Positions 47,233 through 60,905 of a DNA stretch of 64,000 nt are shown piece by piece (positions within the stretch are counted from its first letter, which is position 1; the number at the start of each line of letters is the position of its first letter). The position numbers and the translations under genes were made by a program. The notes under the pieces were generated by a model. The model was not told the origin of the DNA. It worked only from the letters and a program-made list of their open reading frames with translations, and searched no databases. The stretch is from Mytilus californianus (taxonomy: Eukaryota > Mollusca > Bivalvia > Mytilida > Mytilidae), in the NCBI RefSeq assembly GCF_021869535.1, contig NW_026262690.1:86535995-86599994 (forward strand). Reading direction: 5' to 3'.

Positions 47233-50145
47233 TTTTTTGCATTCTTAAACGTTAATTACGAACTTTAGAATAAGACAAACATGATAATAGCTTTTTAGTA
47301 CCTCTTTAAATTTTCTCCTGAACAACATATATGTACGTTTCGGCGAAAAAGTGTATCGACAGGTAGTAGGTATTCCTATGGGCACTAATTGCGCCCCTTT
47401 AATAGCAGATTTATTTCTGTATTGCTATGAATCTCAGTTTATGACCAAACTCAGTAAAGACACGTCATTGTTACATTTAGTTGACACATTCAACAATACC
47501 TACCGTTATCTTGATGATATTTTTTCGTTAAATAATCCAGAGTTCTCTAAATATACTTCCGAAATTTACCCAAATGAACTTACTTTGAATAAATCTAACA
47601 TAAACAGCAGCAGTTGTCCTTTTCTAAATTTAGACATTTCAATTTCTAAAGGGAAACTCCATACTAAAATTTACGACAAAAGAGACGATTTTTTATTCCC
47701 TATTGTTAATTTTCCTTTTTTAGACGGCGATGTTCCTTTGGCTCTATTATACGATGTTTATCTATCCCAACTCGTTCGTTATGCCCGTGTGTGTAGTGAT
47801 GTCATAGATTTTAACGAACGTAATCAATGCATCACTGGTAAATTATTAAGTCAGGGATTTCGTTACCATAAATTACTTAAAACTTTTACAAAATTCTTTC
47901 ATAGATACAAAGATTTGATTTGTAAATTTGGCTGTACCTGTAGAAAACTTATTAAAAACGGTATTTCACATCCTAAATTTTCCGATAATATTGTACTTAA
48001 AGCGCGGAAATCACTATGGGATCCGTGTAAACTCACCGAACCTTTAAACAAACTTATTAGTAAAGGTTATCTAATCAATTTTGTAATAAGATCTTTGAAT
48101 ATTGTTTACATTGGCACAAATATCGATTTTGTCATCAACAAATTAAAACATAACTAAATTTGTATTCTTTTCGAATGGTGCTTTGGATGTATAAAAAACG
48201 CATCAACGTTCATTTTCTATATAGAAATTGCTTTATCTATATATTACATTATACATATTTATTATAAGGTTAAATCCAAACTATCCTACTGCTTGTCGAT
48301 ATTTTTATTTTGGCATTGCACAAGACATGTTTTCTTTGACTGTCCATGGCATTAAAACACTAAATCCCTGGGATGTGTTTTAGTTGATTTTAGTCTCTGA
48401 TGCATGATTTTTTATTATTATTTATTATTATTAACTAGCTTTCAGTAACTGCGAGTACTCTCAAATCTTACTTACTACTTGATTTGACCTGTTACACAAT
48501 TTGTAATGCATTTTTGTTATTCAATGTTTACTTATTTTGTGTTATATCTCGTCTCACTATCTATAATATGTACCACCTTTGAGTGTAGTATTGAGTAGGA
48601 CGATAAATTTTCACTGCTGTTCTCGTACTATGTACAACAAATTTTATTTATTTTGTAAAAATATCTCCGTACTCCTAACAACAAAATTATTATATTTAAA
48701 TTTACCTGTGTACCAGGGTTTCCCCTGGGTCCATTTTCTTTTTCGCCACCTCTTTCGCCAAAACAATATACTTTTCGCCACTTTCAATTTTTTTTCGCCA
48801 ACTAACAATTAACATGAATATATTTTTCTATAAAATTTTCATTCTTTCTAACAAACAAAAAAATCAGTTTGCCACATTGTTGTCTATGATAATTCTACAT
48901 ATCTTTTTTTTTAATCTAGATTGTAATGAATAAACACTAAACATTTACTTTTTAAAAGATACTGTAAAATTGCAATATCGATCATGAAATCATAATTTTT
49001 GACTTCTGGGAACACGAGATTCATCGTCAATAAGTTTATCGGATATATATTTTCCCGTCTAGTTGAAGGATAAAGACTAAAGTCAGAGATTTTTCTTTCT
49101 TTTGAATATATTTCTTCGTAGCAACAGTTTTTTTTGTCCGGACCATCGTAAAAAGAAAAAGTCTAGACGTAAAACTATGCTTGAAATTTGTGCGTCACTA
49201 AAACGGTTGTAAAGTACTGGTACCTACTTCAAATCAATTATTTCTATCAAAGTAAAAGGATAAAGTTTAAAGTCGCAGATTTTCTTACTTTTGAACAGTT
49301 AATGTCACAACAACAGTTTTCTTTTCCGCCCATCATTTCGTAAAATAATACAATCAACACCTTTATTAATTAGAGTATTGTTGCCTACAGCTATGAAATG
49401 CACTCAGCTGATTATTGATTTTCTGTCACAGTCGTTACGAGTTCAAGGTGAATTCCGAATATTGTCTGATCAGGTAAAGTCCGAAAACAAGAAAAAAGTA
49501 AACAAGATGGATGAAATCGAATTGTTATATTTCTTTCGCCAAATTCTTTCGCCAATAATGAATTTTAATCGCCACAATTTTTATTTTTTCGCAAAACCCT
49601 GTTTTGTACGTTATTTTATTTAACGCCGTTTTGTCCAAGGTCATAGTTGTCTTTTTGACATTGTGTCATAGATCAAATTTATTCGTTCATTGTATGTTTA
49701 CATGTTTTTGTTGATATGTCTTTTTGATTGAGTTAAGCCATTTCAATTGATATTTTATAGTGTGTCTTTCTATGTTGTAATGTAACACTACTATTTCAGG
49801 TTAGGGTGAAGGTTGGCGCCTGTTAAAACGTTAAAACCCGCTGCATTTGTTTGCACCTGTCCTAAGTCAGTAACCTGTTTCAGTGGTTGTCGTTTGTTGG
49901 CGTGGTTCTTAAGTGTTTCTCTTTTCTCGTTTTTTATATAGATTAGACCGTTGGTTTTCCTGTTTGAATTGTTTAACACTAGAAATTTTTTGGCCCTTTA
50001 TAGCTTGCTGTTCGGTGTAAACCAAGGCTCCGTGTTGAAGGCGGTACTTTGACCTATAATTGTTTACTTTTTACACATTGTGACTTGGATGGAGAGTTGT
50101 CTTATTGGCATTCATACCACATCTTCTTATTTCTATGTATAAGTG
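47233..50145 (+). mobile_element. Penelope-like element, right part: RT motifs B and C to 3' end
   Basis: An open frame to TAA at 48155-48157 is clear from 47310 (LNFLLNNIYVRFGEKVYRQ). It continues VVGIPMGTNCAPLIADLFLY (motif B) and RYLDDIFSLN (motif C with the catalytic DD). After those come the thumb-like region (PFLDGDVPLALLYDVYLSQL) and ARKSLWDPCKL. Upstream, 47233-47300 shows only degraded similarity (GFFAFLN, VNYEL). No C-terminal GIY-YIG nuclease is visible before the stop. If present it would have been N-terminal and is lost. The 3' untranslated part runs to about 50145. It is interrupted at 48714-49601, and shares order and tail with the copy at 18520-19676 and with all family A repeats. 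This coding piece is intact for 268 residues, unlike the left part. Confidence 0.8.
48714..49601. mobile_element. hAT-like non-autonomous insertion, 888 bp
   Basis: Ends CAGGGTTTCCCC and ...CGCAAAACCCTG. The flanking 8-mers ctgtgtac (48706-48713) and ttttgtac (49602-49609) agree at six of eight positions. The uninterrupted paralogue at 18533-18550 reads ctgtgtacgttatttt, which confirms the insertion boundaries. The internal sequence has repeated 'ttcgcca' motifs near both ends and no transposase frame. Confidence 0.75.
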
Positions 50146-50654
50146 GAAAAACAAAAACAAATATCTTTCCTATCAAGGCTTGCTACTATTTTCCTTTTCT
50201 TCACTGTATTTCTTATACCGGGAAATAAAATATAAAATCCCATATTTTGGTTTCTGTTATAACGTTTTCATTTACTCAACTTTCCATTGTTGTTACATCC
50301 TCGTTGCATTGATTATATTCCACTTCCTCCTAAAAGGAAGCACGAGACTATATAAAGTCGCATATATAATTCAGTTACTTTTACTTCAAAACATTGACCT
50401 AATGTGTACTACATTTTCACAGAGAGGATATCTAAAGTTTAATAACATTTTTCTGTTGTTTTTTTTTTTAAGATTGATAAACACTGAAGGTAAGACGTTT
50501 AGAAATAATAACTAATTTTATGTTAAAACTTCTTTTGGTTTTACATTTTATATTAAAATATTTCCTACATCCTTCATGACGGAAGTTTATATGATACCTC
50601 GCTTACACTGTCACATGTCCATGTTCAATGAACTGTGAAATCTGGGACAAAATC

Positions 50655-50800
50655 CTGATATGCTTGATTTCTTGATTGTCAAAACATATGTTACGTTTGG
50701 AGCACGTGTTTTTCAAAAAAAAAATCGGCTTTTCAATGGGAACCAGCTGTGTCCCCTTCTTTGCCAGCTTGTTGTTTAGTAAAACAAATTATGATTTAAT
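50655..50800 (+). pseudogene. Penelope-like reverse transcriptase fragment of a second family
   Basis: Reads MLDFLIVKTYVTFGARVFQ and, after a frameshift in an A-run (50708-50717), GFSMGTSCVPFFASLLFSKT. This corresponds to the segment leading into RT motif B (compare GIPMGTNCAPLIADLFLY in the element just upstream). The wording before motif B differs from that element, so this is a different PLE family or an old copy. Confidence 0.65.
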
Positions 50801-53233
50801 TTAATATTAAACATATATATATATATTATATACTTATGATCAACACTACACGAAACTTATTTGTAAATTATGCATCAAAGATGAATGATTATTGTTTCAT
50901 AAGATGTATTTTTATTTTTATTTCAAATGAAAAACAAAAATCAGCATAAATTAACAAAAGCATGTGTGGTTTTTATTGTAAAATCAGTTCTTTTATCATC
51001 ATATGATAAATCAATAATTTAGGTGCACATTATTAGTGAAACGATAAGAAAATATACACCACAAACTGCGATAAAAATTTATGTGTCTTTGTTCCCAATT
51101 ATATTGTTTTTACAAATTTAACAGTATAAGGTGCATTTTGAAAAAAGAAATGTTACAATTTTGTTTTTATTATATTTTTTTTTATGAGGGGGTATTTGAT
51201 AATTTGTTCTGTTTGCAAAATGTAAACTAAAAACTTTTAAACTCAATATAATTAGAATATAGATCACTGATTTCATTATACTCATATGAGTTACACAAGT
51301 CACGATAGATCGATATCTTAATTAGTTGACTTTAAATGATTTGATGAAAATATTGAAATGTTCGGTTTACCACTGGTAACGTTACGCAACGTCGTTCTCG
51401 TAAACTTTGATCGACTTTCGTACCAAATTTCAGAACTTTGCTCTTTTTACACAGATTACATTATGATTTTTAACTATTTATTTTCTTTAAATGGACACTG
51501 TGAAGTTGATTTATTATTTATTTATGACATATACATTTTTTTTATCTTACAAGTGAGGACACAGATCAGTGTGGATAGTATATTTGGAATTCTGACAGTG
51601 TTTTCTGACAAAAAGAGTTCTCTGTTTTTTTCCCATAGGGTCCTATGTTAAACTGTGTTGCACAGTGACAGCCAACCTGTATCAAACACTTGAAATTAGC
51701 AGTGTCGTTTATTTAATATTTAGTTTAATGTTCAAGACTATCATGCAGGAGACATTGATTGCATGGATTACAAATGATTCTGATAAATTCTGATCCACAA
51801 CTTTAATTTTGGATAGCAAAAACTCAAAATTAGGAGAGGAACACATTAGGTGCATTTCTGCATGATGTGATTTTAATATGCGAAATGGAATCTGAGAACC
51901 TGCATGCATGTAATATTTGTATGGTTCTATTTTTGTTCATTTGTTGTGGCCATTTCTTACTTGGGTTTGTCAACAAAAACTGTAAATTAGCTAAGAATTT
52001 TCCCAGTAACATTGGTAAAAGATTTCGTTTAAATGTCGAAATTAGAAGATATTTTATGGTTTTAAGTAATGACAATACCTGGAATGACGCTTAGGGTTAG
52101 ATGAGCTAGAAAGTACACTTCTATATTATTTTAGTTCTTTCTTCGAAAATGTCTTCTCCAAGGCCTGCTCGAAGTTACAAAAAAAAGGACCAGTATGAAA
52201 ATGATACCAATTAAAGAACCTTCGTGAGCATACTTCAAAGACTCATAGCTCCTACAAAAGTCAACTGATAAAAATTTTTGTGAATATGTTCTAATCATCT
52301 TCAAAGTTTCCTGAAATTCTGTTGTATGGTTTCAGAGGAGTTGCGATGAAGTGAACAGGACTGATGGACAAACGGACTGACGGGTCAAAAACATTACACT
52401 TATTTACTTTGTTGTGTGGGGTACAATAACTTGGTAAATCCAATGAATTTGTTTATGATTCTTAATTTCTATATATAAATTATGACAAATAGTGTAGACT
52501 TGAAGAAATATGAACTATGACTTTTTTAGTATTTGAAATTAAAAAGGTATTGTAAAATTGTTCTTGTTTCAAGATTTTTGTTATATGGATAAAAATATAA
52601 GTGATACCGGTACAGTAAGATGCATTTTTGTTGTGATATAAAAGTGAACAGTGCTGTAATTAACATTTGCACAAATTAAGAAATTAAGAAATTAACGAAT
52701 GAATGATAAATGTTTAACAATGAAAGAAAATTTTAGAAATTGATTAGGCCTTGTGAACTTTGTCCTTTTCTTTTACATCAATAAACATAATGTATAAGTG
52801 AATGACCATTTAAAAATTCCATTTTTTGTTAAATTATTGACCCTTATAATTATGTGCAGTTTCATTTAAGGCCAATAAAAAAATAGGTGAGTTTCCTGTT
52901 GCATGCTCCCAAAAAAATAAATTGGAAGGTCAGCGGCTAATTCCACAAAACATCTTACGAGAAAAAAAAACTTGTAAGTCATGACCATTTTAGTATAACT
53001 TACGATTAATTTTTGTCGTAAGACCCCTCTGGATTTTATTTCCATCAACTTTTAGTTTTATCATGAAGTTCGACAAATGTTACCAACTGCGAGGTCATGT
53101 GAAAATTTATTTAAATGGGTATGCTGACTGAATGATTCTTTTCATTAACCACCCATGGCCATCAGATCAGTGGATTATCTGTTAACAAAAATAATGACAT
53201 TAATTTTGTGACCATTGATTTCTCATATATTTA

Positions 53234-54425
53234 ACAGTCTCAAACGTGTCCATTTCACCCAAACATGTCCTTTAAACCTCAAATCGCCCAAAACATATCC
53301 AATTTTATATCCCCAAAGGGTCTAATCATTTACTTTGCCAAAATGCGTTCGAATTTTTATTCTCCAAAACGTGTCCTACAATTGTTATTTGCCGAAAACT
53401 TGTCCACTTTATGAAAACTTTTAGCTCTAATATGTCCTCAGTTTTAATGCAATAACGTTTACCATACGGCATTCAATGATGGGACAGGAGACACGACTGA
53501 AGACGTCGGGTTTCGATCATTTTAAAAAAAAAAGTTTAACGCCGCTATCCAAGGATATCTAGAGGAAAGGTGTAGTGATCCGTGTAGTCCAAGATGTGGT
53601 ACACTATGCACAGTTAAAGATTACTGACTTAATTCTGCTCAAATGAATATACACCAGATAAGAAAAAGATTATCACTACATAAAATTATCTTCACTTGCT
53701 AGCTTTTCTTAATTTTTTATCAATATGATAATGATAATATTATTGTTATAATTTTGGAAGGTATTTCACACTTTCAAAAATCTTATAATTTTATCTTGCA
53801 AGTTTTCACTAGACTAGTGCAAGTTTTCTCAGTGCTTCTACTATTGATTAAGTGGTCATTTATTAGATTAGCATTAGTTTGTTCAAAGAAGGTTATTTAT
53901 ATTTATCATAATTTGAGATTTAATTTGCAACACATACATTAACTCTAGACTGTTGATTGCTTAATGCCCAGTGGCAAATATTTCATGCATATTTAGAGCC
54001 AACATAAAGATTGCAATTAGTTAGTTTTGTACAGTTATATTCATTGTTTACAAAATTCTGTTGTACTAATATACTGCAGTGATGCCTAAATATCTTAATA
54101 ATGTATTAGGGTATTGCACGGACAGCTTCTTGCAAGAGTTTTTTCTGTGCTTTTAGAGAGTTACTGTTCCATTTTCACTATAAAACAATTAATAATCCTG
54201 TAGTAGCGATTAGATTTATTTTTAAACAATGTGTGATTAATTTACAAATCACTATTTAATAACGGTGGATACGATTGAGCGTTCCTAAAAGGGAGACGTT
54301 TTGGCTTCATATAGAACGTTTGGGAGATTGGCCACGTTTGGGTGTTCATAAAAAGGACAGGTTTTGGTGTTCATTGACGTCTGACATATGGACACGTTTG
54401 GGGGGATGGACATGTTTCTGAGTGT
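53234..54425. mobile_element. Second foldback-like structure with spaced (c)caaacgtgtcc motifs in inverted arms
   Basis: The left arm (53234-53450) repeats variants of ccaaacgtgtcc (caaacgtgtccatttcaccc, ccaaacatgtcc, ccaaaacatatcc, ccaaaacgtgtcc) about every 25-40 bp. The right arm (54265-54425) carries the complements (ggacacgtttgg, ggacatgttt, ggacaggttttgg, ggccacgtttggg). The outermost ~36 bases of each arm align as inverted repeats with a few differences. The spacer of about 0.8 kb has no gene. Target duplication not resolved. Confidence 0.6.
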
Positions 54426-55564
54426 ACATACATATTACTGCTTACTTGGGAGCACTAAATGTGCACTTCAAAAATACATAATATAGTAATAGTTTATATA
54501 TAATATGAAGAGAAAAAGCAATAATTATATGCAACCTTATATATGTATTTTAACCAAAAATTTCTTCACTACAAGTATTTAACATATCCAACTAAATAAG
54601 ACATCACATGACTTCGATGACGTAGCAATGCGCCATCCATAGTAAATTTGTCTCATAGACATTGCATAGGCCTTTCAATAAACTTTAATTTTTCCGTTAA
54701 TCCGATCCATTTTCTAACTTTTGCACCTCTTTCCTTTGTCTTTGAAAATAAATCTTTCTTAAAATATTGACCCTGACTGTTTAAATTTAGATGAAATTAC
54801 GTCCCTGATCAATTGTTAATATTGCTCTTTTTCTCCTCATCTGCCCGTTGACTGTATTGTATAACCAAAAAAACCTTCGTCTTCTTATACATCAATTTCA
54901 CAAATTCCTTAAACAAATGTATAACTTTGCACCTATATTGTAATATCTGAAACATACATCTAGCGCTGCATTCTATTTTTAACAGTTTAATTCGTTGGCA
55001 AATTACGTCCCTAATCGATTTGAAACCATGATTTTTTCGACGATGTCGGGATTTTTCCAAATGTCAGCTGTATCATTTGTCGTGTTCATACTTCAGATAA
55101 ATTTGCCTTTCTCGTTATTTATTTGGCATATTTCTGAAAGTGGCATGTTTTGTCCATGATTATTTTAAAAGTAGTTTTTTTCGATGCAAAAAAAATATTT
55201 TTGTTACAGTCAATACATATTTTACCCGCGGGAAATTCTTCCAAACATAAAATTCTATCACAACACTGGATAAAATTTCAGCCTAAACTCTGATTTTCTG
55301 AATTTTTTTTTTTTTTTTGTAATTTTATTTGACAAAGTTTTTACCGAAATTTCTGGATCTTGATATCTATTTGTCAAAACTTATTATCGTTACAATGCCA
55401 TCGTTCGTTTATATAAATTAATGTTAAGACATCGTATACGTTCGGGTATTTCACATCACATCTTTTATAGTTATGTTCTATGAAAAGCACAAAAATGTCG
55501 TTATTAACCTCAAAAACTTACCAAACCTTAAAACAGACTTAAATACAAAGGATATAAAAATTAA

Positions 55565-55622
55565 AAACAACACGTTATAAATTTCATGCGTTCGAAGCGC
55601 TTTTCTGGATTTACCTTCATCG
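55565..55622 (+). repeat. Short family C fragment
   Basis: 'aacacgttataaatttcatg', 'cgttcgaagcgcttttctgg' and 'atttaccttcatc' match 2140-2190 on the same strand. Confidence 0.6.
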
Positions 55623-56242
55623 TTACGATATTGTTGTCAAGTCATTAAAAATGGCATTTTTTAAAATTAATAGTGATTCACTCATAGGGTCTTTGCATAG
55701 CAAATAAACACAATTATTTTAAAACCAGTTTTTGGCATGATACGGGTTATGTTCTTTTCGTATAGTTTATGATGGCATGATACTATCGGGAGGTATTGTG
55801 GTTGATATTCATATGATCAAGATTTTTCAATCAGTTTAATTGAGGTCTGGAGCTGACATGTCAGTAACTGCTATTGATCTTTTGTTAATTTATGTTTATT
55901 ATTGTCATTTTGCTTATTTTCTTCTGTAACCTATTCTGAAATCAGACTCGAACTTCTTTTGAACGGAGTTTTACTGTTCGTTTTGCTGAGTGTTTGTTTA
56001 TTCCACATTAGCTAGAGGTATGGGGGAAGGGTTAAGATCTCACAAAACATGTTTTGACTAGAGGTATAGGTGAAGGGTTAAGATCTCACAAAACATGTTT
56101 TACCCCGCCGCATTATTGTGCCTGTCCAAAGTCAGGATCCTCTAACCTTTGTTAGTCTTGCGGGTGTGTGTGGTTTTTTTGTTTTTGTTTTTATTTTGGT
56201 TCATCTGTATGATTCGGTGTGTTTGGTGTGGTGTTAATTTAG

Positions 56243-56400
56243 CTGAACTAGTATACATTATTGTTTAGGAATCAGCTGAAGCGCGCCTCCGGGTGCGTGA
56301 TTTTTCTCGCTGCGTTGAAGACCCATTTGTGGCCTTGGACTGCTTTCTGCTCTTTGGTCATGTTGTTTTCTTTTTGACACATTACCCGTTTCCATTCAAT
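56243..56400 (+). repeat. Dispersed repeat family F
   Basis: 'ctgaactagtatacattatt', 'cgcctccgggtgcgtgattt', 'gttgaagacccatttgtggc' and 'tttgacacattacccgtttc' match 41060-41225. Short 3' tails of the same family are at 31012-31060 and 59967-60008 on the minus strand (aaaattgagaatggaaatg). Confidence 0.65.
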
Positions 56401-57117
56401 ATCTTAATACCGAGACCAATTCGAACTATGAGGCACCCTGTTTCTCTCCTTTTTGGAGTTCAAGCTATTCCCTTAGTTGTTTTCACTTAGTTTGTATATT
56501 TAAAATAGATTTATGATTTTTTTTTATCAGTACACTACTGCTGCCACATATTTTCCAAGATACGAAAAAAAACACACTTTTTACTATAGCAATTTGCTAA
56601 ATACTATTTTATACTTATTGTCAAATGAGATATTAGCTAAATATCGGTAATACTACATGACATTCTTATCTTATACATGCATGTTTTGTTAAATATGTTA
56701 TTATTTATGTCACGAAATATTGTATTATAAGCAGAGGCACTTGTCACTGAAAAAGTACCGATTGTTTCCATTAATATAACATGTTATGTTAAGGTATGTA
56801 GGTTGTTTTTTTTAGAAAGACAAGTGTCTGTAAGCTAAGCTGAGATGTCAGCTCAAATTTGCAGATAATACACGATGCTGCGTCTTGCTTAATTTTTTAT
56901 TAAATGTCTTGACAAAATCGTGGTTTGACCTTTATTCTTCATTTTTTGTTTTATTTTTCTTTTCTTTCTCTTTTTAATTATTTTCTTTTTTGTGCTTTCG
57001 GGCGTCTTTTAATAAAAAGAAATAATAATTTAACATATTATAAATTTGAACTTAAGTTAACATTATGACGTTCATAGTAACGTGTAATGCTTTATAATTA
57101 AAACATATGCTGTCATT

Positions 57118-57905
57118 AAAACCAGGTTTAATCCACCATTTTCGACAGAAGGAAATGCCTGTGGATGCTATCAACAGTTTTTTTTCTATTACGTCAAATT
57201 TTGAAGGACCATGCATAAGTGACCCTTGGTGTTAATAAAGATACTTGTATAAAACTAGATATCACTGGAATCAGAATTTTCTCTACTTTATAATGATATT
57301 AAAAAAAAAGTGTAATTTTAACCAACAAAAAAAGTTCTACCCAGAGAAAATGAAAAAAAAGCAAAATCTCAACATGAAAAACCTGAAATCAGGTCATGTG
57401 CATACCCATAGAGGCATGATGCAAGCACATTTCAGATAATCAAAACTGTATGAATTTCAAAGAATTTTATCTGGTCTTTTGAAAAATTCTCAATTCAGGG
57501 TACGTTCGCCTGCTCCAGAAGAGCTACAGTAACAACAAATAAGTTTTCACTTTTCATTTCCAAAAAACAGGAAGTTTACAGTGTTGTCTCCTCTGAAAAC
57601 AAGTATATTTAATTATTTTTTTAAAAATTATTTTGATCTTCAACCTGTTTTAATTGAAAGCTAACTTACTCATTTTTACTATCAAATGCCAAAAAACATG
57701 ATACTTTTCCCCAATTATGAAAGGGATTTCCCTCCATGGCTATTTTTAGTCTTTTATACGAGACTGTTTATAGCACCCTGTACCAAGTGAGAAATATGAC
57801 AGTTGTTTTCCATTCGTTTGATGTGTTTGAGCTTTTGATTTTGCCATTTGATAAGGGACTTTCCGTTTTGAATTTTACTTTGAGTTCGTTTTTTTTTTGT
57901 TATTT
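57118..57905 (+). repeat. Dispersed repeat family E, split into two pieces
   Basis: 57118-57175 has 'aaaaccaggtttaatccacc'. 57765-57905 has 'caccctgtaccaagtgagaa', 'gacagttgttttccattcgt' and 'agggactttccgttttgaat'. About 590 bp of unrelated sequence separates the two, which suggests an insertion into one copy. A further fragment is at 60010-60060. Confidence 0.5.
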
Positions 57906-60734
57906 TACTTTTTCAACATTAAACTATAATGTGTATGCTTTTAGATTATATATAAAAACACGTGGAACGTAAAAATTATAGTGGTTTACGGATGTTTAAA
58001 TCTCATAAATCCATTTAAAACATACAAACCAATATGAAACAAAGCTGAGGCCAAGGCTTCCAAAGAGTAAGCGTCTCCTAAGTGTGCTGTATATAAGTCA
58101 AATATGTGAATCCACACTCAGTAAAAGTAAAAAAAAAATAATACCCGTTGAATAGGACACAATCAGGCGATCTTTCTGGTATCAATGTAAATGTCGTCAT
58201 TTAGTTTAGATAAATCGCATCAGTAAAAAAAATCTCGATAGTGACAGTAAAACTTATGTAGTGTCGATTTTAGTCGTTCTTTCTCATAACTCTGTTGTGC
58301 CAGTGTTTGTGTTAGAACCACATCCCTGTTAATGAAGTCATAAAGGCAGATGAGTATGTTATTGCTGGAATGCGAGTTTTGAGTAACATGCCATCATCAA
58401 TAGATCGGACACTAAAATTCAGAGTTTGGAAAAATCTTTTTTGTTTTTGTCTTAGAGGACATTCTGTATTAATTCTGCTTTCATGATGAGTACAAAATCA
58501 AGTCAGCCAGTAGGTTCCACAATTAGTAATTTAGTAATTTAGTACCCAGTGCAATACCGGCTGTTTAGGGAAATTTCAATCCACCAAATTCGACAATTGT
58601 GTGTTCAATCAAAAAGTCCATTAGTATGATGATGTTATGTTCGGTATATTTAATAATTCCTATCAGAATTCTTACAAAATGACACATCCCGTTTCTTGCA
58701 GAGTCCAAAATAAAAGCTCCTCGAAAAAACCGATATATCATCTTTAATTGATCAAAATGAACACTTTCGATAAAGAAATAAAAAACTTATTTTATAATGT
58801 ATATATTCTTCCATTTCAATATTCGTATGAATTGTCTTGTCTTAAATATGAAAAAAGGTCGATCAAAAATTGTACACAGATCAGACAAATTTAACCTTGT
58901 TCTTTGGACTTCCCAGAAGTACTTAAATTGTTTCAATCAAACAATGAGTTTGTTTAAAAAGTAATACCCTTTGAATACTCAAATTGCTTCGCAATTATTT
59001 TTGCTATCTCCAAAACGACAAAGCAATAGAACTCTGATCATTTAAAGACATTTCAGTCCTTTACGTTCAATAACAAATTCAGGTTCAGGGTGTAGAGGCT
59101 GTACACCGTCATGATCATATTTATTTGATTGACAAATATCTTTTTCGGGCATATTTTTGGGCGATTATTACCATAATCATGATAATGGACATTAAATCCC
59201 CCTTTTCCTTCAAATCCTGACCCACCCCTGAACATTTTTTAGGATTTGAATTAATGTTGATATCATTCTCACGGATTTAACATATGTTTATACTATCCGA
59301 AAGGGTGGCTAGAACAAATCTTATTGTATTCTATTTATCAAAGTCATAAAAGCACAAACACAATACACATCTAATAAATAGACTAATACATAATAAAATT
59401 AATTATTTTGATCTTTAGTCGTGTATACTTAAACTTTGTGAATCTATTGGTCTCGAAATTTTGGATATTTCGCTACTTCGCCTTCTTGTTGATAGACATA
59501 TATATATATATAATTTTTAGAAAATTCAAAGGATGACAGTCTTGTTGATTGACTCATGGAAAGTAATATCAATTTCATTCTACTTTCCTTTTTGATTTTC
59601 TGAAAATAGCATTGAGGTCTAATAATTGGAAAATACAAATTGATACATGACATACATTACGCGATTACTAAATCAATAGGATCGACACTAACGGTAAGTT
59701 GTTTGTCAACGGATTATTTTATTTTTTGAGTTTGTGTGCACTTAGATAAACATGTCCCCATTTCAGAATTACTATTGATAACATTTCACCTTTTCTGTTT
59801 ATATACACACTTACAGCCTCTCGTATAGACATGCGCATTTATAACCTTACTTTAACAATGATTTGTACTTGATGTGTACTGACACAAGTCGTGTTTATAA
59901 ATAAAAATATAAGAACCTGTCTAACAATAAGAACCATTTACTTCAAGATTTACTGCGTGTATATAATAAAATTGAGAATGGAAATGGGGAATATGTCAAA
60001 GAGACATTTTCCGTTTTGAATTTTCCTAGGAGTTCGGTATTTTTGTTATATTACTTTTTAAACGTGGTGGAACTTATAGAAGTTTTTAATTTGTGTTTAC
60101 GGTAACAAGTACGTAAATGGATGATCTCACGGAATTTTATGAAATTTTGAACACAACTAGAGCATGAGGAACTGCACATGTACATCGAAAGAATGATATA
60201 TTTAACTTTTATACTTTCGGATATGTAGCAAATAAAATATCCAGAAAATAAAAGTACAAATGCAAAGAATACATGTAAATATCGTAAAAAAAAAGTAAAG
60301 CAATTTTAAATAAAAATTAGCATTTCTCGAAATCCTGGCCTATGAATTTCCTCTAAATAATGATATGTTATTGCCACTTAAATTTTCATTTTATTGATAT
60401 TAAATTCATAGGGGTCACCGAATTCTGTGTTTGAGTATAAAGAGTTGAATCTTTTGTACAGCGTGGAAAAGTATGAAACAGGCAAACATTATCGTGATGT
60501 CGTGGCTAGGAATCCGAATTTTTGACGTTTCTAAATATTGCCGAGACATTTAAGTGATTAGTACAGCAAAAACGCATTCGATGACCCCATATTATTTTCA
60601 TATCGATGAAACGGAAATTTTAGTGGCAATAGCATATCACTTTTAAAGAAAATGTGTAGGACATGTTTTGATTGAAGGCAATTTAAAGTCAAATTTTTCC
60701 ATATTTTTGTCGATATTTTCGTGCATTCTATACA

Positions 60735-60905
60735 CCCCCAGTTTTTGGTGGGGTTCATGATGCTCAGTCTATGGTTTTCTATGTTGTGTTTTGTGTACTG
60801 TTGTTTGTCTGTTTGTCTTTTTTTCTTTTTTAGCCATGACGTTGTCAGTTTTTTTTTCGACTTATGAGTTTGAATGTCCTTTTGGTATCCTTCGCCTCTC
60901 CTATA
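60735..60905 (+). repeat. Family D, 5'-truncated copy
   Basis: Begins 'cccccagtttttggtggggt' and ends at the shared 'gacttatgagtttgaatgtc' and cttttggtatccttcgcctc. It lacks the 5' half present at 23818-24050. Confidence 0.7.

Noticed and set aside
50105-50515. 136-residue hydrophobic open frame
   Set aside because: Starts inside the PLE 3' tail, is rich in Phe/Leu/Tyr from AT-rich DNA, and has no recognisable transmembrane-family pattern.
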